Origin: Tillandsia leiboldiana
Lineage: Eukaryota; Streptophyta; Magnoliopsida; Poales; Bromeliaceae
Assembly (NCBI GenBank): GCA_029204045.2
Contig: CM055063.1
Location: 39,403,562-39,467,561 of the forward strand
Direction of reading: 5' to 3'
DNA length: 64,000 bases
Shown here in pieces: positions 29,301-40,548 of this stretch; within the stretch, counting starts at the first letter, position 1; every line of letters starts with the position of its first letter. The position numbers and the translations under genes are program-made. A model generated the notes under the pieces. The model saw only the letters and a program-made list of their open reading frames with translations. It did no database searches and had not been told where the DNA came from.

Positions 29301-31475
29301 AATTTTGGAAGATCGACCGTCTCCGAAAACAACGAGTCCTCCGGAGATTTTCTCAAGATTTTGAAAACTATTTTTGTCAGCGGTCATGTGACGGGAACAC
29401 CCGCTATCCAGATACCAAGACGAACTATCATATGCATGCAAGGAAACATTGGTAACAAGACAAGGAAAGATTTCACCTTTGCGCACCCAAACCTTTTTGG
29501 AGTGCGTCGGTAATGGTCGTGAAGTTATATGCCTAGGTGAAAGCGTCTTTTTAAAACGATTGCTGCTCCTTGATGAAGTCGTCTTGCGCGGTAAACTACC
29601 AAGGTTCTTTTCCTTCAATTGATTTGCGATTGATTTCCGAGGAATCACCTTTGTGGTAGTCATTGCAAGAGGTGTTTGAGGTGAGCGTTTGACTCCCGTC
29701 TTGCAATATCTTCTTATGTGCCCTGAAACACCACAACGAAAACATACCTTAGGTCTTGACGATCCCAAAGAGGATGAAGTAGGTTTGTTGTCGTTGTTTG
29801 TCTTGAAGTCCGGTGTCGGAGGAGGAGATACCGACTGAGGCACAAAAACTGTCCCACTCGAACTTGGACTGTTTCCAGTTTGAGTGTACCCGAGGCCGAA
29901 CCGATTTGTTTGACCAAGACCAAGAAGCCTATCCAACTTACTCCTTCCTGAAGAGAATCGCTGCAAGTCATCCTTGAGTTGGAAAATGGTCTTTGTCATT
30001 TCCAGGTTATCCTGTCGAGCCTCGTTGTAGAGCTTTGAGAAGTGATCCGCTTTATCCACCAGATTTGTATGTTCCTTCTCAAAAAGCTCATTGGACTCTT
30101 GAAGGGAAACATTTACTTTTATCAGATTTTCCCTTTCCACTTCAAGAGCGTTTGAGAGAGAAGTTGCCCTTTTTGCTTCTTCTTCGAGATCATGCAATCT
30201 CCCTCTCAAACTCTTGTTTTGCTTAGCCACTTTCTTTGAATCCCTCAAAAGTCTGTGGTAGGCTAGAGCAAAATCTTCACCTTCCGAATCATCCGATTCG
30301 TTGTCCGTTGCAATCTTTTCAACAGTGGAGTTGGACAATGACTCGGACGTACTTGCCATAAAGCACATGAAGGGTGAAGATATGGACGCGTGGAATGCCG
30401 TGGTGCTCTTTTCTTCATCACTTGAAGACGACTCATTTGACGTTGAGTTGTCATCCCAAGTGACGACTTGCATCGCCTTCTTCTTTGCCGGATACCTGTT
30501 GGGACACTCCGTTGCAATGTGGCCGTAGCCTCGACATTTGAAGCATTGTAGTTGTCCCTCTGAACTTTTCTTATCCTTTGAGAAGTTCTCTTGCTTTCTT
30601 GACTTGTAACTTGAAGTACCCTTGCCTTTGTTCGACTTTCCGAAGGATGGAGATTTACTTGAATTACCCCTTCGAAAGTTGCGGCGAAACTTCCTTGTCA
30701 AGAGAGCGAGCTGCTTCTCAAATTCCTCCATAGAAAGGTTCTCGTCATCGTCTGAGGAGGATGTATCCGCGTCTTCTTCCTTAGTTGTTTTCAACGCATA
30801 ACCTGAAGACTTAGAAGAGGATGCTTTTCCAGAAGAATTGTTAGTAGTAAATGTCATTTCATATGTTTGTAATGAACCAACTGATTCTTCTACACGGATT
30901 TCGTCCGGGTGTTTAATAGTTTCAATGGCTGTAACCTTTGGGCGAAATCGTTCAGGAAGAGTTCTTAAGATCTTTCTTACAACCTTAAATTCTGGAATCT
31001 TCTCTCCCAGGTTAGCACATGAGTTTACGATGTCTTGCAATCGTGTATAGTAGTCCGTGAAAGATTCATTTTCTGCCATCAAGATAGAGTCAAACTTGCT
31101 CGTAAGCATTTGCAGTTTCTGAATCTTCACGAGGTTAGTTCCCTCATGTGTAACCTGAACAACATCCCAGATTTCTTTCGCAGTCTCACATACCGAGACG
31201 CGAGAGAATTCAGTTTGAGATAAGCCATTAAAAATAGCATTAATTCCCTTGCCATTGTAAGAAGATGAATCTAACTCTTCCTTGGTCCATTTCGACCTAG
31301 GTTTTAAGGTTCGAACATCAGAGATAATTTCAGTTGGATTAGACCATCCTAATTCAATTGATTGCCACACCCTTTCGTCGATGGAAATTAAAAAGGCTTT
31401 CATCCGTACTTTCCAGTACGCATAATTTGTTCCATCAAAGAAAGGGGGTCGATTGATGTTTCCACCTTCAACCAT
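26358..31475 (-). pseudogene. gag-pol: Gag-pol polyprotein of Sirevirus-type element Q, two nonsense codons
   Basis: One reading frame of 1,706 codons for all retrotransposition proteins, starting at MVEGGNINRPP. Gag core about residues 1-215; CCHC CFKCRGYGHIATEC; coiled coil; second knuckle CFRCGVSGHIRRYC; aspartic protease WYLDSG near 690; HHCC integrase finger (HERLGHINF, CGGCQKGK); integrase core with catalytic D (HMDLMGP), D (VRSDRGGEF) and E (NGVVERKNR); reverse transcriptase with [11 protein letters not shown] and YVDDI near 1394; and RNase H ([24 protein letters not shown]) to the stop. Two in-frame stops break it: TAA at 27945-27947, between integrase and reverse transcriptase, and TGA at 27747-27749, where copia elements normally have the Trp of GTKWIFK. 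Both fit single C-to-T or G-to-A changes. No frameshift was seen. The element is recent but apparently cannot now make its own reverse transcriptase without readthrough. Confidence 0.93.
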
Positions 31476-31494
31476 TGTTTACAACCCTATTCCC

Positions 31495-31506
31495 GCTCTG
31501 ATACCA
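31495..31506 (-). promoter_or_regulatory. Primer binding site of element Q
   Basis: TGGTATCAGAGC on the minus strand, two bases after the 5' LTR end; initiator Met-tRNA type. Confidence 0.9.
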
Positions 31507-31508
31507 CT

Positions 31509-32800
31509 TGTTGGGTTATATGTAATATAGATCTAAATACGGGAAGAAACACCTAGAGGGGGGTGAATAGGTGTAAACGTATAAACACTCAAAAATCGTT
31601 GCGATAAAAAAACCCAATGCGGAAATAAAAATAACACGCAAGATTTTTACGTGGAAAACTCCAAAACCGGAGTAAAAAACCACGGGACCGATAACACGGC
31701 GAAATCCACTAGAATTAAAACACGTACAAGGTGATTTACCGTACACACTTACGACTCAACCTTTTCCATACGCTCCTAGAGGATCTTCTCCGCTCGCTCC
31801 ACGACGCTTCTCGAATCCACGATCTGCGCCCAACGCCGAATCCACGGCGTCCAACGTCGAATCCACGACGTCCGACCGAATCCACGGTCTTCACCCAGTA
31901 GCACCCTTCGAATTCACGAATGTGCCTCGCTCCGAGTCCACGAGAGCGGTTGAACCTTGAATCCACAAGGACACGCGAATCCACGCGCCGATTTTGGGGT
32001 AAATCGTTGTTTTTGGGTGGTGATGATCCGCCGAATACTTAGATTAAAGATAGATCGAAAGTACCATCTAAGTATTCATTAGTTTGATTCAACTCAAGAT
32101 GTGAGTATGAAAACCTAGAATCAAACTAATCAATATAGATGAAGAAACATAGAGTATTATCTAATGATTTCCTTTCTTCTCTATATGTGGATCTTAGGCC
32201 GTATAAAATGATATTTGATTATGACGGCTATTTTCCTTTTTATCGGCTTCACCCTAGAAAAATGAATCATAGGGTCTATTTATAGGTTAGAAACCCTAGG
32301 AAGGAGATAAGAATCAAAAACCTAACATTTCTGGATTTTTTACGGACGGCGATCCGGATCGGATTTGGGCGATCCGGATTGCAGTAGCAAGAAAGACGGT
32401 TTCCAGAAAAACAAACGTTCGGGATCCGGATCGGAATTGCCTGATCCGGATCGTTCATACAATTCAGAAAACTCAACGTTCGGGATCCGGATCGTGAGAT
32501 GCTGCGATCCAGATTGAAGTAATGTATGAAACAACAACCTTCGGGATCCGGACTGCTGGCTCTGATCCGGATCCTGAACATGTCCGAACACCAGTTTTTG
32601 ATTTTTATGCAGTTAAAAATTCTTCCAGGTGTTTCTACACTACAAGAAGTATTCGGATCACCAAAAATCTTTAGTTAAACATACCTGATCCTTTTGAATT
32701 CTTCTTTCTTGAGATTGAGTTAAATGATCCAACCTTCTTCACCTTCAATCTTCAAGACTTGAACCTTTCACGAAACTACGCCAACTCAAATTCCGTAATA
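31509..32800 (-). repeat. 5' LTR of element Q
   Basis: 1,292 bp with the same layout as the 3' LTR: TATAAATA at 32277-32284 (minus), CCGG palindromes at 32348-32575 and the hairpin array at 31811-31987. Two hairpin loops differ by one base from the 3' LTR copy (near 31911 and 31935). Confidence 0.93.
31811..31987 (-). ncRNA. TGGATT hairpin array in the Q leader (5' LTR copy)
   Basis: Same eight hairpins as at 21661-21836. The fifth and sixth loops read AATTCA and AGTCCA as written, so two of eight loops have mutated since insertion while the stems have not. Confidence 0.75.
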
Positions 32801-34095
32801 GTAATAGTTCAGCATAGATATAACCATCATGCTAAAGTCATTAAGCATTTACACATGTCTAAAATCCACTGACTACCCTCACATGAATCATCCGCCTATA
32901 CATGTCCAAAGAGCCCCAAGTAGCACCTACCAACAAGATATTTCACATTGTTCAACATACCACTAGCTACCACATGCAAGATTATGTACTACTATTATGT
33001 CCATGCTAGTATGTTTAAGTTCCAGATGCAATCGTAATTCCTACTTAGCAGTTTCCTTACAACATTCCCGACATGATATGTCTCACATGATAGGCTCATA
33101 AGAATAACAATTAACGATCAATAATGCTCCAAAAGATCTCTGTAATATTCCTAGTAGGTATGTCAGAAAAATGAGGGATATAGCAACCACCCACCTCTAT
33201 CGCTAATTCCAAGTCCAATTAGTGCTCTCGCCCAAACAGCTAAACCGCCGCAATCACTGTACAAGAATTACCCCAAAACATACAATTAAACTCAAAACTT
33301 GCTGTCCTAATGCTAACAGTCCAAATATGCCCTATTTTTACCTGCGAGAAATGCTCAGAAAATTCCAAGGAAAATACTGTCACGATCCTCGTGACGAACC
33401 GGTCGAAACGAGTACCTGTACGTTCAAATCCGAGATTCCTACACTGAGAAACAAATTCGACAAGGGAACCACCCCGAAATAAACCGATCTCAAAAACTGT
33501 AGCACTACTTTCTGTAAACAGAGATTTTTCACCTTCAAAAAATATTCATAAAATTCCCAAAAAATTTGAGAGTGTTCCTTTCGCTGTGTAGATGAAGAAC
33601 GCCTCTTGGCACGCCTCGATCCGACGCCTATACGCAAAGATAACGCAGAAATACCACAGTGCTGTGCAAAACTCCGCCCAAGAAAAAGGGTCAAATGAAA
33701 TCTCGGGGAACTCCAAGATAAACTCGAAACAAGGGCAAACTCAAATCACAAAGATCGTAGCCCTACCTGTCAAGAAGCCAACGGCGTAAGAATCGACAAA
33801 AACGGTGGTCGGAGTAAGCCGGGGGAGTCCTCGCACCAAAACGCGATGAAGAAGATCACAAACGAACGAGCGTCGCGCCGCGCCGTAAAAATGAAAACCT
33901 CGGGATGCGTGTCGCAAAAAAATTCGGGAATCTGTAGATGGAACCAGCTCTGGGAGAGGAGGAAATGTTGTGAAGGCCGCACTGTGAGAAAATGGGCAGG
34001 AAAGGAGCTCTCTGCAGCTGTTCACGGCCTTTATATAGGCTGGGAAAAACAAATCACTTAATTCCCATTCTATCCCCAGATTCGGGCGCCCACAC

Positions 34096-34117
34096 CGGAT
34101 TCGGGCGCCCGAATCCG
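34096..34117. promoter_or_regulatory. Perfect 22-bp palindrome in LTR M
   Basis: CGGATTCGGGC followed directly by its reverse complement, about 60 bases upstream (minus strand) of the TATATAAA box. It shares the core TCGGGCGCCCGA with palindromes in LTRs C, Z and E. Confidence 0.75.
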
Positions 34118-34950
34118 CTGCGGGAAGGCAAACAGCGAGCGCCCGAATTCTCCAGGGATCGCCACGTCAGCCCGAGCAGGCAACAGCATCCCGCACCATT
34201 CGCGAAGCGCCGCGTGGCCTCTCCCGGTCAACGCGGGTGGGTGGCGCCCGCGAATCAGCGGGCGCCACGTGGCCCGCACTAACTCCCGACCAACCCTGGT
34301 GCGCCGCCTGGCGCCCCTGCCAGGCACGGTTCCCAAGGCGACCCCCCGCGCCTCGGTGAACCCCGCCTTCCTGAGCCCGCCAACAGAAAGCCGCCACGTG
34401 TCCCGCCGGTCCATGCGCCACGCCTGCCTGCTCCGTGGTCCCAGTCCACTGCACCGACCAATCCAATCACGCCACGTATCCTGCCCTCTGGTGCACGCCG
34501 GCCCGTGGACCGCGCTGCTGCTCCGCCGCTGCCCGCCGGCCGCTGGAACAGTACCCAAGCCTCGAAATCCGTGTTTTCGCATCCGGGCTCCGAAAAATAC
34601 CAATAAATAGTCCATTTTCACCGTTTTCGCTCGTTGAGTCCAAATCCGGTGTCCGATTTGCCAAATTCTAATTCCAAAAATTGCCGAAGGCATCCGGAAA
34701 GGTGTTTTTTTGTCCAAACTTCGCGCTGAGCCCAATTTTAATATCCATTTCGCGCGAAACCACTTCTACACATCCGACGGGGTCCTCCGATCTCTCACGT
34801 GATCATTATAATCCCTGAGTCTAACACCTGAGTCCAACTTGTGTACGAACACCTCCAATACATAGTAAAGGCCTCCAAAAGCTGTCAAACACCCTGCAGA
34901 AGCTCCGTTAACCCAATAGTAATCCTCTTGCGGAAATTCAGGTCCTCACA

Positions 34951-35373
34951 GTGATAGCTGAGAGCTCGTGGATTGGCCTTTGCCCTCCACATTAGGAGGC
35001 GGAGCGACCGGAAAATGTGGTAAGTGTAATTGGTTGCAAATGCAACCTCGTTGTGAAAAAATGATGGCGGAATTAAAGTGAAAATTTCGCAAGTAAATAC
35101 TGGGTCATTCGTGGCAATGGAGAGAGCAAGTGCTCAACTGTGTCTTTCACCTATTTGGTGAAAGTGGCCAGACACCAGGTCTGAGGTTGTCCCTGGATTG
35201 AGATAGGGATTCATGAATGAGTTGCTCGTGTGGTTTTGCCGAGCAGGCAGTATGAGGCCCAATAACGACATACCGTGAGCCCAACGTTGGGGGCAAGATC
35301 CCCCCCTCGATCAAGTAGGAGTCGAGGTGCGATTTAAGTTTCGGGGACGAAACTTTCTTTAAGGGGGGTAGAA
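34951..35373 (+). other. 3' internal tail of gypsy element C with hairpin and polypurine tract
   Basis: No coding sequence is recognisable up to 35330. Then comes AAGTTTCG-GGGA-CGAAACTT (8-bp stem) and the polypurine tract AAGGGGGGTAGAA directly before the LTR at 35374. The missing pol could mean a non-autonomous element or that LTR M inserted into the 3' untranslated part; in the latter case the predicted duplication is GTGAT at 34951-34955. Confidence 0.65.
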
Positions 35374-35989
35374 TGTAATGTACCAGATTTTTGGTATAAA
35401 AATAAATGTAAAAAAAATGGTATGAAATACTATTTTATATTGAGTTTAGAAAAATAAGGGATGATCTGGAAAGGAATTGGGCCCAAATCGGGGTTAAATA
35501 AAAGATCTAGAGTCTTATATGAGAAAGTTGGCCCAGATTGTAAGTGGAAAATTCACAGTTTCAAAAAAGTCTGAGAAAATTACGGGAGCTCCGTAAATAT
35601 GTTTTAAGGCCACAGTAAAAGTTTCGTGTTGGTCGGATACCCGGTTAGTGAGAACGGGCTCCGCCAGCGAATTCGAATACAGTGGGCCTTTTGGTGACCC
35701 AGAGGTGGTCCAAACTAAGAATCTAAGGTACCATGTGATAAATCAAGTTAAACTGTGGCTGCCCGTCAAATTTGAGCGAAAACGGGCGAAAAACATGCGA
35801 AAACGGACGAAAACTGGCGAAACTAGGCTTGGGCCTAAGTTTCGGGCGCCCGAAAGTTGGTTCCGGGTGCCCGGAAAGTATTGTAGCAAACCAGAATTTT
35901 GGGCTGCAGCGAACCGGGCTGCACTATAGCGAACCCGGTTCACTGTAGCAGCCCGGTCTAGATAGAGGAGCACCCGAAAGTTACTGTAG

Positions 35990-36095
35990 CGGGCACGGAT
36001 CCCGAGGTAGTGGCACGGATCTCGAGGCAGTTGCCACGGATCCCGAGAAAGTTGGCGCGAATCCCGAGGTGCGGGCGCGAATCCCGAGGCATGGC
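35990..36095 (+). repeat. Short minisatellite in LTR C
   Basis: Five units of about 20-22 bp with core CGGATCCCGAG or CGAATCCCGAG, each followed by a variable GTAGTGGCA-like part. Confidence 0.85.
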
Positions 36096-36220
36096 AAGCG
36101 CGCGCGGCGCGCTGGGGCTCGCGGCTCGAGATGCGCGGGGTAGGTGGGGGACGCCACGTGGCATCTCCCCATTGGACGCGGCGACCAAGGGCGCAGGGCA
36201 TGCGTTGGGAACACGCGCGG

Positions 36221-36854
36221 TGTGAAGATCCGGATCTCTAGGATGGTTTTGCAGGGCGAGCAGTGGCTTCTGGAGGCCTATGTTGTGTGACAGAGTTGGC
36301 TGTTCAAGAATCGGATTCCAGATTTGGAACCGGTGCGAAAATCGGATCAAGTTTGCTTTTGCGGGGGCTTCCGGCAAAATTTAGAAAGAGAATTTGGCAA
36401 AACGGACAGCGGATTTGGATTCAGCGCGCGAAAACGATGAAAATGGGCTATTTACTTGCATTTTTTGGAATTCGGAGCAAAAAGTACTGTTCACCAGCCG
36501 AAATTACTGTTCCGGCGGCCGGCGGCGACCGGCAGGCGGCGGAGCAAGGCGGAGTGCGGCGGCGGAGCAAGGCGGGGCAGCGGCGGATCGCGACCGCGGG
36601 CAGCGCGGGCAGGCGCGGGCAGGCGCGGCGCGGGCGCGGCACGGGCGGCAGGTCCACAGACAGGCGCGTTCACCGGGAGAACCGAGGGATGGTGATGCCA
36701 CATGGCAGCACCCTATTGGTTGGATGGCGTCGGCGGCGGCTGTGACACGTGGCGTCGCGTGATTGGCCGACAAGATCCGGAAGACCCGGCGCGTAAACCG
36801 GGCGCGTGCGCCGCGTGAACCACGTGGGGACACGTGGCACTGTGCCATTGGCGT
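36221..36854 (+). mobile_element. Truncated LTR (T) inside LTR C
   Basis: Starts TGTGAAGATCCGGATC and follows the LTR inside X (54271-55069) block by block: GGCTTCTGGAGGCCTATG, TTCCGGCAAAATTTAGAAA, ATGGGCTATTTACTTGC, TACTGTTCCGGCGGCC and G-box/CCAAT units at 36691-36845. Its 3' end, expected to look like GTGATATGGGGACA, is missing; plastid DNA follows instead. No right-hand target duplication. Confidence 0.75.
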
Positions 36855-37084
36855 GCTACCGCGGGCCTTACGCAATCGATCGGATCATATAGATATCCCT
36901 TCAACACAACATAGGTCATCGAAAGGATCTCGGACGACTCACCAAAGCACGAAAGCCGGGATCTTTCATCAAATTGATTCCTATTTGAAGAGTGCATAAC
37001 CGCATGGATAAGCTCACACTAACCCGTCAATTTTGGATCCAATTCGGGATTTTCCTTGGGAGGTATCGGGAAGAAATTGGAATG
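36855..37084. other. Plastid DNA insertion (NUPT)
   Basis: About 230 bp matches, as I remember it, the angiosperm plastid inverted repeat between ycf2 and trnL-CAA (ycf15 neighbourhood). Diagnostic stretches are CTTCAACACAACATAGGTCA, GAGTGCATAACCGCATGG and CTTGGGAGGTATCGGG. Several differences from the plastid version (for example TTTCATCAAATTGATTCC) show it is not fresh. It lies exactly between the truncated LTR T and the resumed LTR C, like filler DNA at a repaired break. No gene is carried. Confidence 0.85.
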
Positions 37085-39348
37085 TCGCACGCCGCCCACG
37101 TGCGCGAGGCATGCGGAACGTGGGCGGCGGGAAACGTGGCGTGATCAGGCAGTTTCGGGCGGGACACGTGGTAGCATCTTGAGGTTTCGGGCGGCTACAG
37201 TAGAATTCGGGCGCCCGGTTTTTGGGCCCGAATCCGACAAGCACAATAGTGTTTTTTTTGGCTATAAATAGGCCATTGAGAGCTTCATTTCTAGACTTTC
37301 TGAGATCCTTTTTGAGTGATGTTTTCGACAGCGAGTTTCTACTTCGAGTCTTCTACACTTTTTGGGGTTTTGGAGAAATTTTGGAGCTGTTTTATATTTT
37401 TCCTACCCAATCTCGCGAGCTTCGACGCTGTTCCGATATTGATCGTTTTCGTCGACTTTTCGTCCGCAGACTCCCCCGAGCTGAGTTCTTGGTCTTTTTC
37501 GCCGATTTTTGCGGTAGCGTTTTCACGACAGGTAGATCCTCGACTTTGGTATTCATCACTTGGGTCTATTTTGAGTTTTCATGGGAGTGCGTGCAGCATC
37601 TTTAGACCCCCTTTTTGCTGTTGCATGTTCTGGACAGCGGAGGAGTAATCTTACAATTTCTCAGCCTACGACAGGCGGAATTTGGTGTTTAAGGACTCAA
37701 TTTCTATCTACGCTTCGCGAGGATCGCCGTCGTATTTTTCTTGTAATTTTTGGAGGCCATCTCGCAGGAGGTAATTCCCTATTTTGTGGACAGATGTGCG
37801 ATAAAATTACTGTTTTGAGTGATTTGAGCTTACCACGATGTTCGGCTTATATCTCAGCGACCGGGTGGAATTTTTGGTCGATTTTTTGTGCATTGGAATC
37901 GTGAGAACCTGAGGATCGCACCCGCTAAATTTCAGATCTTTTGGACTCAGGATTAATGCTCACATCCAGGTGGGTTGGATTTCTTCCAAACTTTATGGAA
38001 TGCCTTCTAATTCTGTTGAAAGCATGTTAGCATGCCTAGTTTAGCTATTTGTATAGGTAGTATAATCTGATAGATGTCTAGATTATTTTTGAATGACAGA
38101 CCAGAACCCCATTTATCATCTGTATGATCTTGAGACTGTTTGACACTAGATTGCATGATTAGTTGACTTCCGAACTGCATCTGAACCGTTTTAAAATCAT
38201 TGAACCCATTTAATATAAAAAGTGGCTTCAAAAATAGTTTTAAACATTGTGATCACCCAGAGGGGTTGGATAGGTTCAGGATGCATGAACTCTCGCGCCT
38301 GGGGGCCAAGGGGATTTTTATTGACTCAGTGGATGGGTTTCCTATTGTCTTGGGGGTTTATATGCACTATCAGATTGAGTCGTGGAGAGTTCTCCGACCT
38401 GTTTATGGGTTAGTTGGCATTTCAAGTTTTCGATCTGTTCGATCATAGATTATAGCCTGCAGATGCCACTTATTGAGCCAGATAAGACACGCTTATTCCT
38501 CGGTGGGGTAGCGCCCCTCGAGAGCCACTCCGGATGCGATGATGATGATGCGCCTGATGAGGCTGCTTAGCGTGATATTGTGATATTTCGATTGGACCGG
38601 GTTGGTGTACCGGGCGATCAGATTGAGTTTTGGACTGGGTTGGAGTACCGGTAGAACCCTAGTTGATACACTAGGGGTGCAGGCTTGACTGGACCAGATT
38701 TGGCAGTCAGAGAGATTGGGTTGATGTGAGCACCTCGTGAGCGAGTGGATGCATAGCATGTTCTTAGTTGAGTTTTTCATTTGAGCATGATACTTGAGGC
38801 ATATTAGCTGTAGTTTCATTTCAGCTTTCATATTATCTATCTGTATATCTTTTGTCTTGCCTCCAGTAGACTTAGTGGGCATACCGTAGATCTTGGTGAC
38901 GGTACCCACTGAGAACTACCTTCTGCAGTAGTTCTCACACCCGCTGTGGTGACAGGTTTTTCTGAGGTAGCTGTTCCGACACCGGTACAGGCGGAGGCAG
39001 CAGATCGAGGTAAGGGCGTGGCCGAGTAGCTCCTTGCCAGTTTTATTTTGAGAGTCAGAGGTAGATGTACCCTGTCTGAGAGATTTATTGATGTACTGAA
39101 CAGTCTGAGAGGTTTGATGTATCATGTATTATGTTTTAGTCTGGGAGATGACCATTATTTTGGATGTATTACTTCAACTGTTCAGTGTTTGGATTCTATA
39201 GATATTTATCTTATTTTTTACAGCTCTGATACATGTTTAGCTATAGATCTGATTTGCAGGTTAGACGCTTCGTCTGTGCGGAGATTTCCGTACAGATGGC
39301 GGATCTGTTGGCGAGCCCGAGTCGTAGTTCCGACCCTGGGGCGTGACA

Positions 39349-40548
39349 CGCGGGCCCTGGCGCGGTGTCAGTGGGGAGGCCACGTGTCGGCCTCCCATTG
39401 GATGGTCAGCACGACGCGACGCGTTGCTGCGGCCGGGCGTAGCGCGGGCGTGGGTGTGGTCCACGTGGCGGCCCCTGATTGGCCGCCGCAGTTCCGTGGT
39501 CGCGGTGCACGGGTCCAAGGACACGTGTCGCTCTCTGGTTGGCCGAGCGATGGTGACGTGGCGCCTCACCGGCGCGTCATGGGCGCGTGGACCGCGGTGC
39601 GGGATTTACTGTAGCTACCCGAATCACTTTCGGGCGCCCGAAAGGTGCGCCCGAAAGTGTGTTTTTGGCCTATATAGGCCCGAATGGCCCCATTTTTCCT
39701 CCTTTTCCCTTTTTTGCTTCACCCGAGCGTACCAAGAGGGGAGCAGGACGTTTTCGCTGGGGGAGAGGGTGCGCGAGCGCGCCGTGAACCCCGTGAAGCG
39801 TGAAAGGTGTTCCAAAGAGGCGAGTGGACGCGATGGACGGCACGGCGTTGTCCAGGTAGGTCCCGCGTGTCGTTTTTTTGGTATTTTGGCACAATTTTGA
39901 GATTTCCTTCTAGACGTTGGATTTGACCCCATGCCATTGGGCGTGATAGGGACCGAGTTGTACTGTGCCGTTTTGTTGCTCGGAGTGTCGCCGGGTGTTT
40001 TGGCGCGCCTCGTTTTGCGTGCAAGATTGTGGAAGACATGCACCGTTTTGCATGCGGACTCGACGAACATGCACTGTTTTGGGCGCAAACTCGAAAAACG
40101 TGCACCGTTTTGCATGCAACGTTGAAAAAGGGGCGTGCACCGTTTTGCATGCTAATTCGAGGTACGTGCACCGTTTCGCGTGCAGGTTGAGTTGTCGCGC
40201 ACCGTTTAGCGTGCCGTCTCTAATGTTATGCACCGTTTTGCGTACAGGGCTAGAAGAACGCACACCATTTTGCATGCAACCTTAAAGAATGGCGTGCACC
40301 ATTTTGCGTGCCAATCCAAGGTACGTGCTCCGTTTTGCGTGCAGGTTGAGTTGACGCGCACTATTTTACGTGCAGGTTTGGAGGACGTGCAACGTTTTGC
40401 GTGCGGAGTCGAGGAGTGTGCACCGTTTTACGTGCAAGCTCGAGGAAACAAGAGGAGTCGCGCGGAGACCAATTGCAAGTGTCTACAAGCAATTGGGTGC
40501 ACCATAAGGTGGGGGATTCTGCCGAAATTGGGTGACCTCTCCCCTTGC
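39349..40548 (+). repeat. Gypsy LTR Z, first segment
   Basis: Similar to the inverted LTR Z' at the right end of the window. It contains G-box/CCAAT units (39377, 39459, 39522, 39558), the 18-bp palindrome around GGGCGCCC (39627-39644), a TATATA box (39671-39676) and the leader minisatellite (40030-40460). It is cut on the left by LTR C and on the right by element D. Confidence 0.78.
40030..40460 (+). repeat. GCACCGTTTTGCGTGC minisatellite in leader of LTR Z
   Basis: About 13 units of 31-36 bp. Each begins GCACCGTTTTGCGTGC and ends in a variable CGAGxxAC-like half. The inverted counterpart lies at 63180-63715. Confidence 0.9.

Larger units (their letters stand above)
21359..32800 (-). mobile_element. 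Sirevirus-type copia element Q, near-complete (11.44 kb)
   Basis: An insertion on the minus strand with LTRs of 1,292 bp (5', right) and 1,291 bp (3', left) and a GTAAT target duplication at 21354-21358 and 32801-32805. The order is primer site, one long gag-pol frame, non-coding block, internal promoter-like segment, envelope-like ORF, polypurine tract and 3' LTR. I count about 11 substitutions and one 1-base indel between the LTRs, roughly 0.9 per cent. With the commonly assumed rate of 1.3e-8 per site per year this suggests about 0.3 million years. The terminal TG of the 5' LTR reads TA. Confidence 0.93.
20831..34950 (-). repeat. Minus-strand gypsy LTR M, truncated and split by Sirevirus Q
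   Basis: On the minus strand the LTR starts TGTGAGGACCTGAATT at 34950 and runs left. It aligns with the LTR of element E (57064-60586) through a TATATAAA box (near 34030), a donor-like GACAGGTAGGG (near 33766), the TGCAGGTACTCGTTTCGA-like block (near 33410) and the CCGCGG repeat unit at 20840-21110. About 930 bp of the expected 3' end is missing at 20831, where the LTR of B begins. With Q and its duplication removed (21359-32805) about 2.67 kb remains. The sequence before its start is not purine-rich, so M is a 5' LTR or a solo LTR rather than a 3' LTR. Confidence 0.75.
35374..39348 (+). repeat. 3' LTR of gypsy element C (3.98 kb including foreign pieces)
   Basis: TGTAATGTACC...GGGGCGTGACA. 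It has G-box/CCAAT units (36147, 37087, 37168), a GGGCGCCCG motif at 37209, TATAAATA at 37263-37270 and a donor-like GACAGGTAG (GT at 37533). The end GGCGGATCTGTTGGCGAGCCCGAG resembles the ends of S, D and E. Foreign pieces inside are a truncated LTR (36221-36854) and plastid DNA (36855-37084). The predicted duplication to its right, CGCGG, cannot be checked. Confidence 0.82.

Noticed and set aside
36394..36762. Ala/Arg/Gly-rich frames in LTR T
   Set aside because: GGC-repeat region of an LTR upstream region, also present with different frames in the LTR within X.
39048..39614. 188-codon open frame on the plus strand
   Set aside because: It runs across the LTR C end into LTR Z and spans a G-box array; no domain, and it crosses an element boundary.
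40030..40460. CRISPR-like array of about 33-bp units
   Set aside because: The units vary continuously, without distinct repeat and spacer parts of fixed length. The sequence lies in a plant LTR with an inverted counterpart in Z'; it is a minisatellite.
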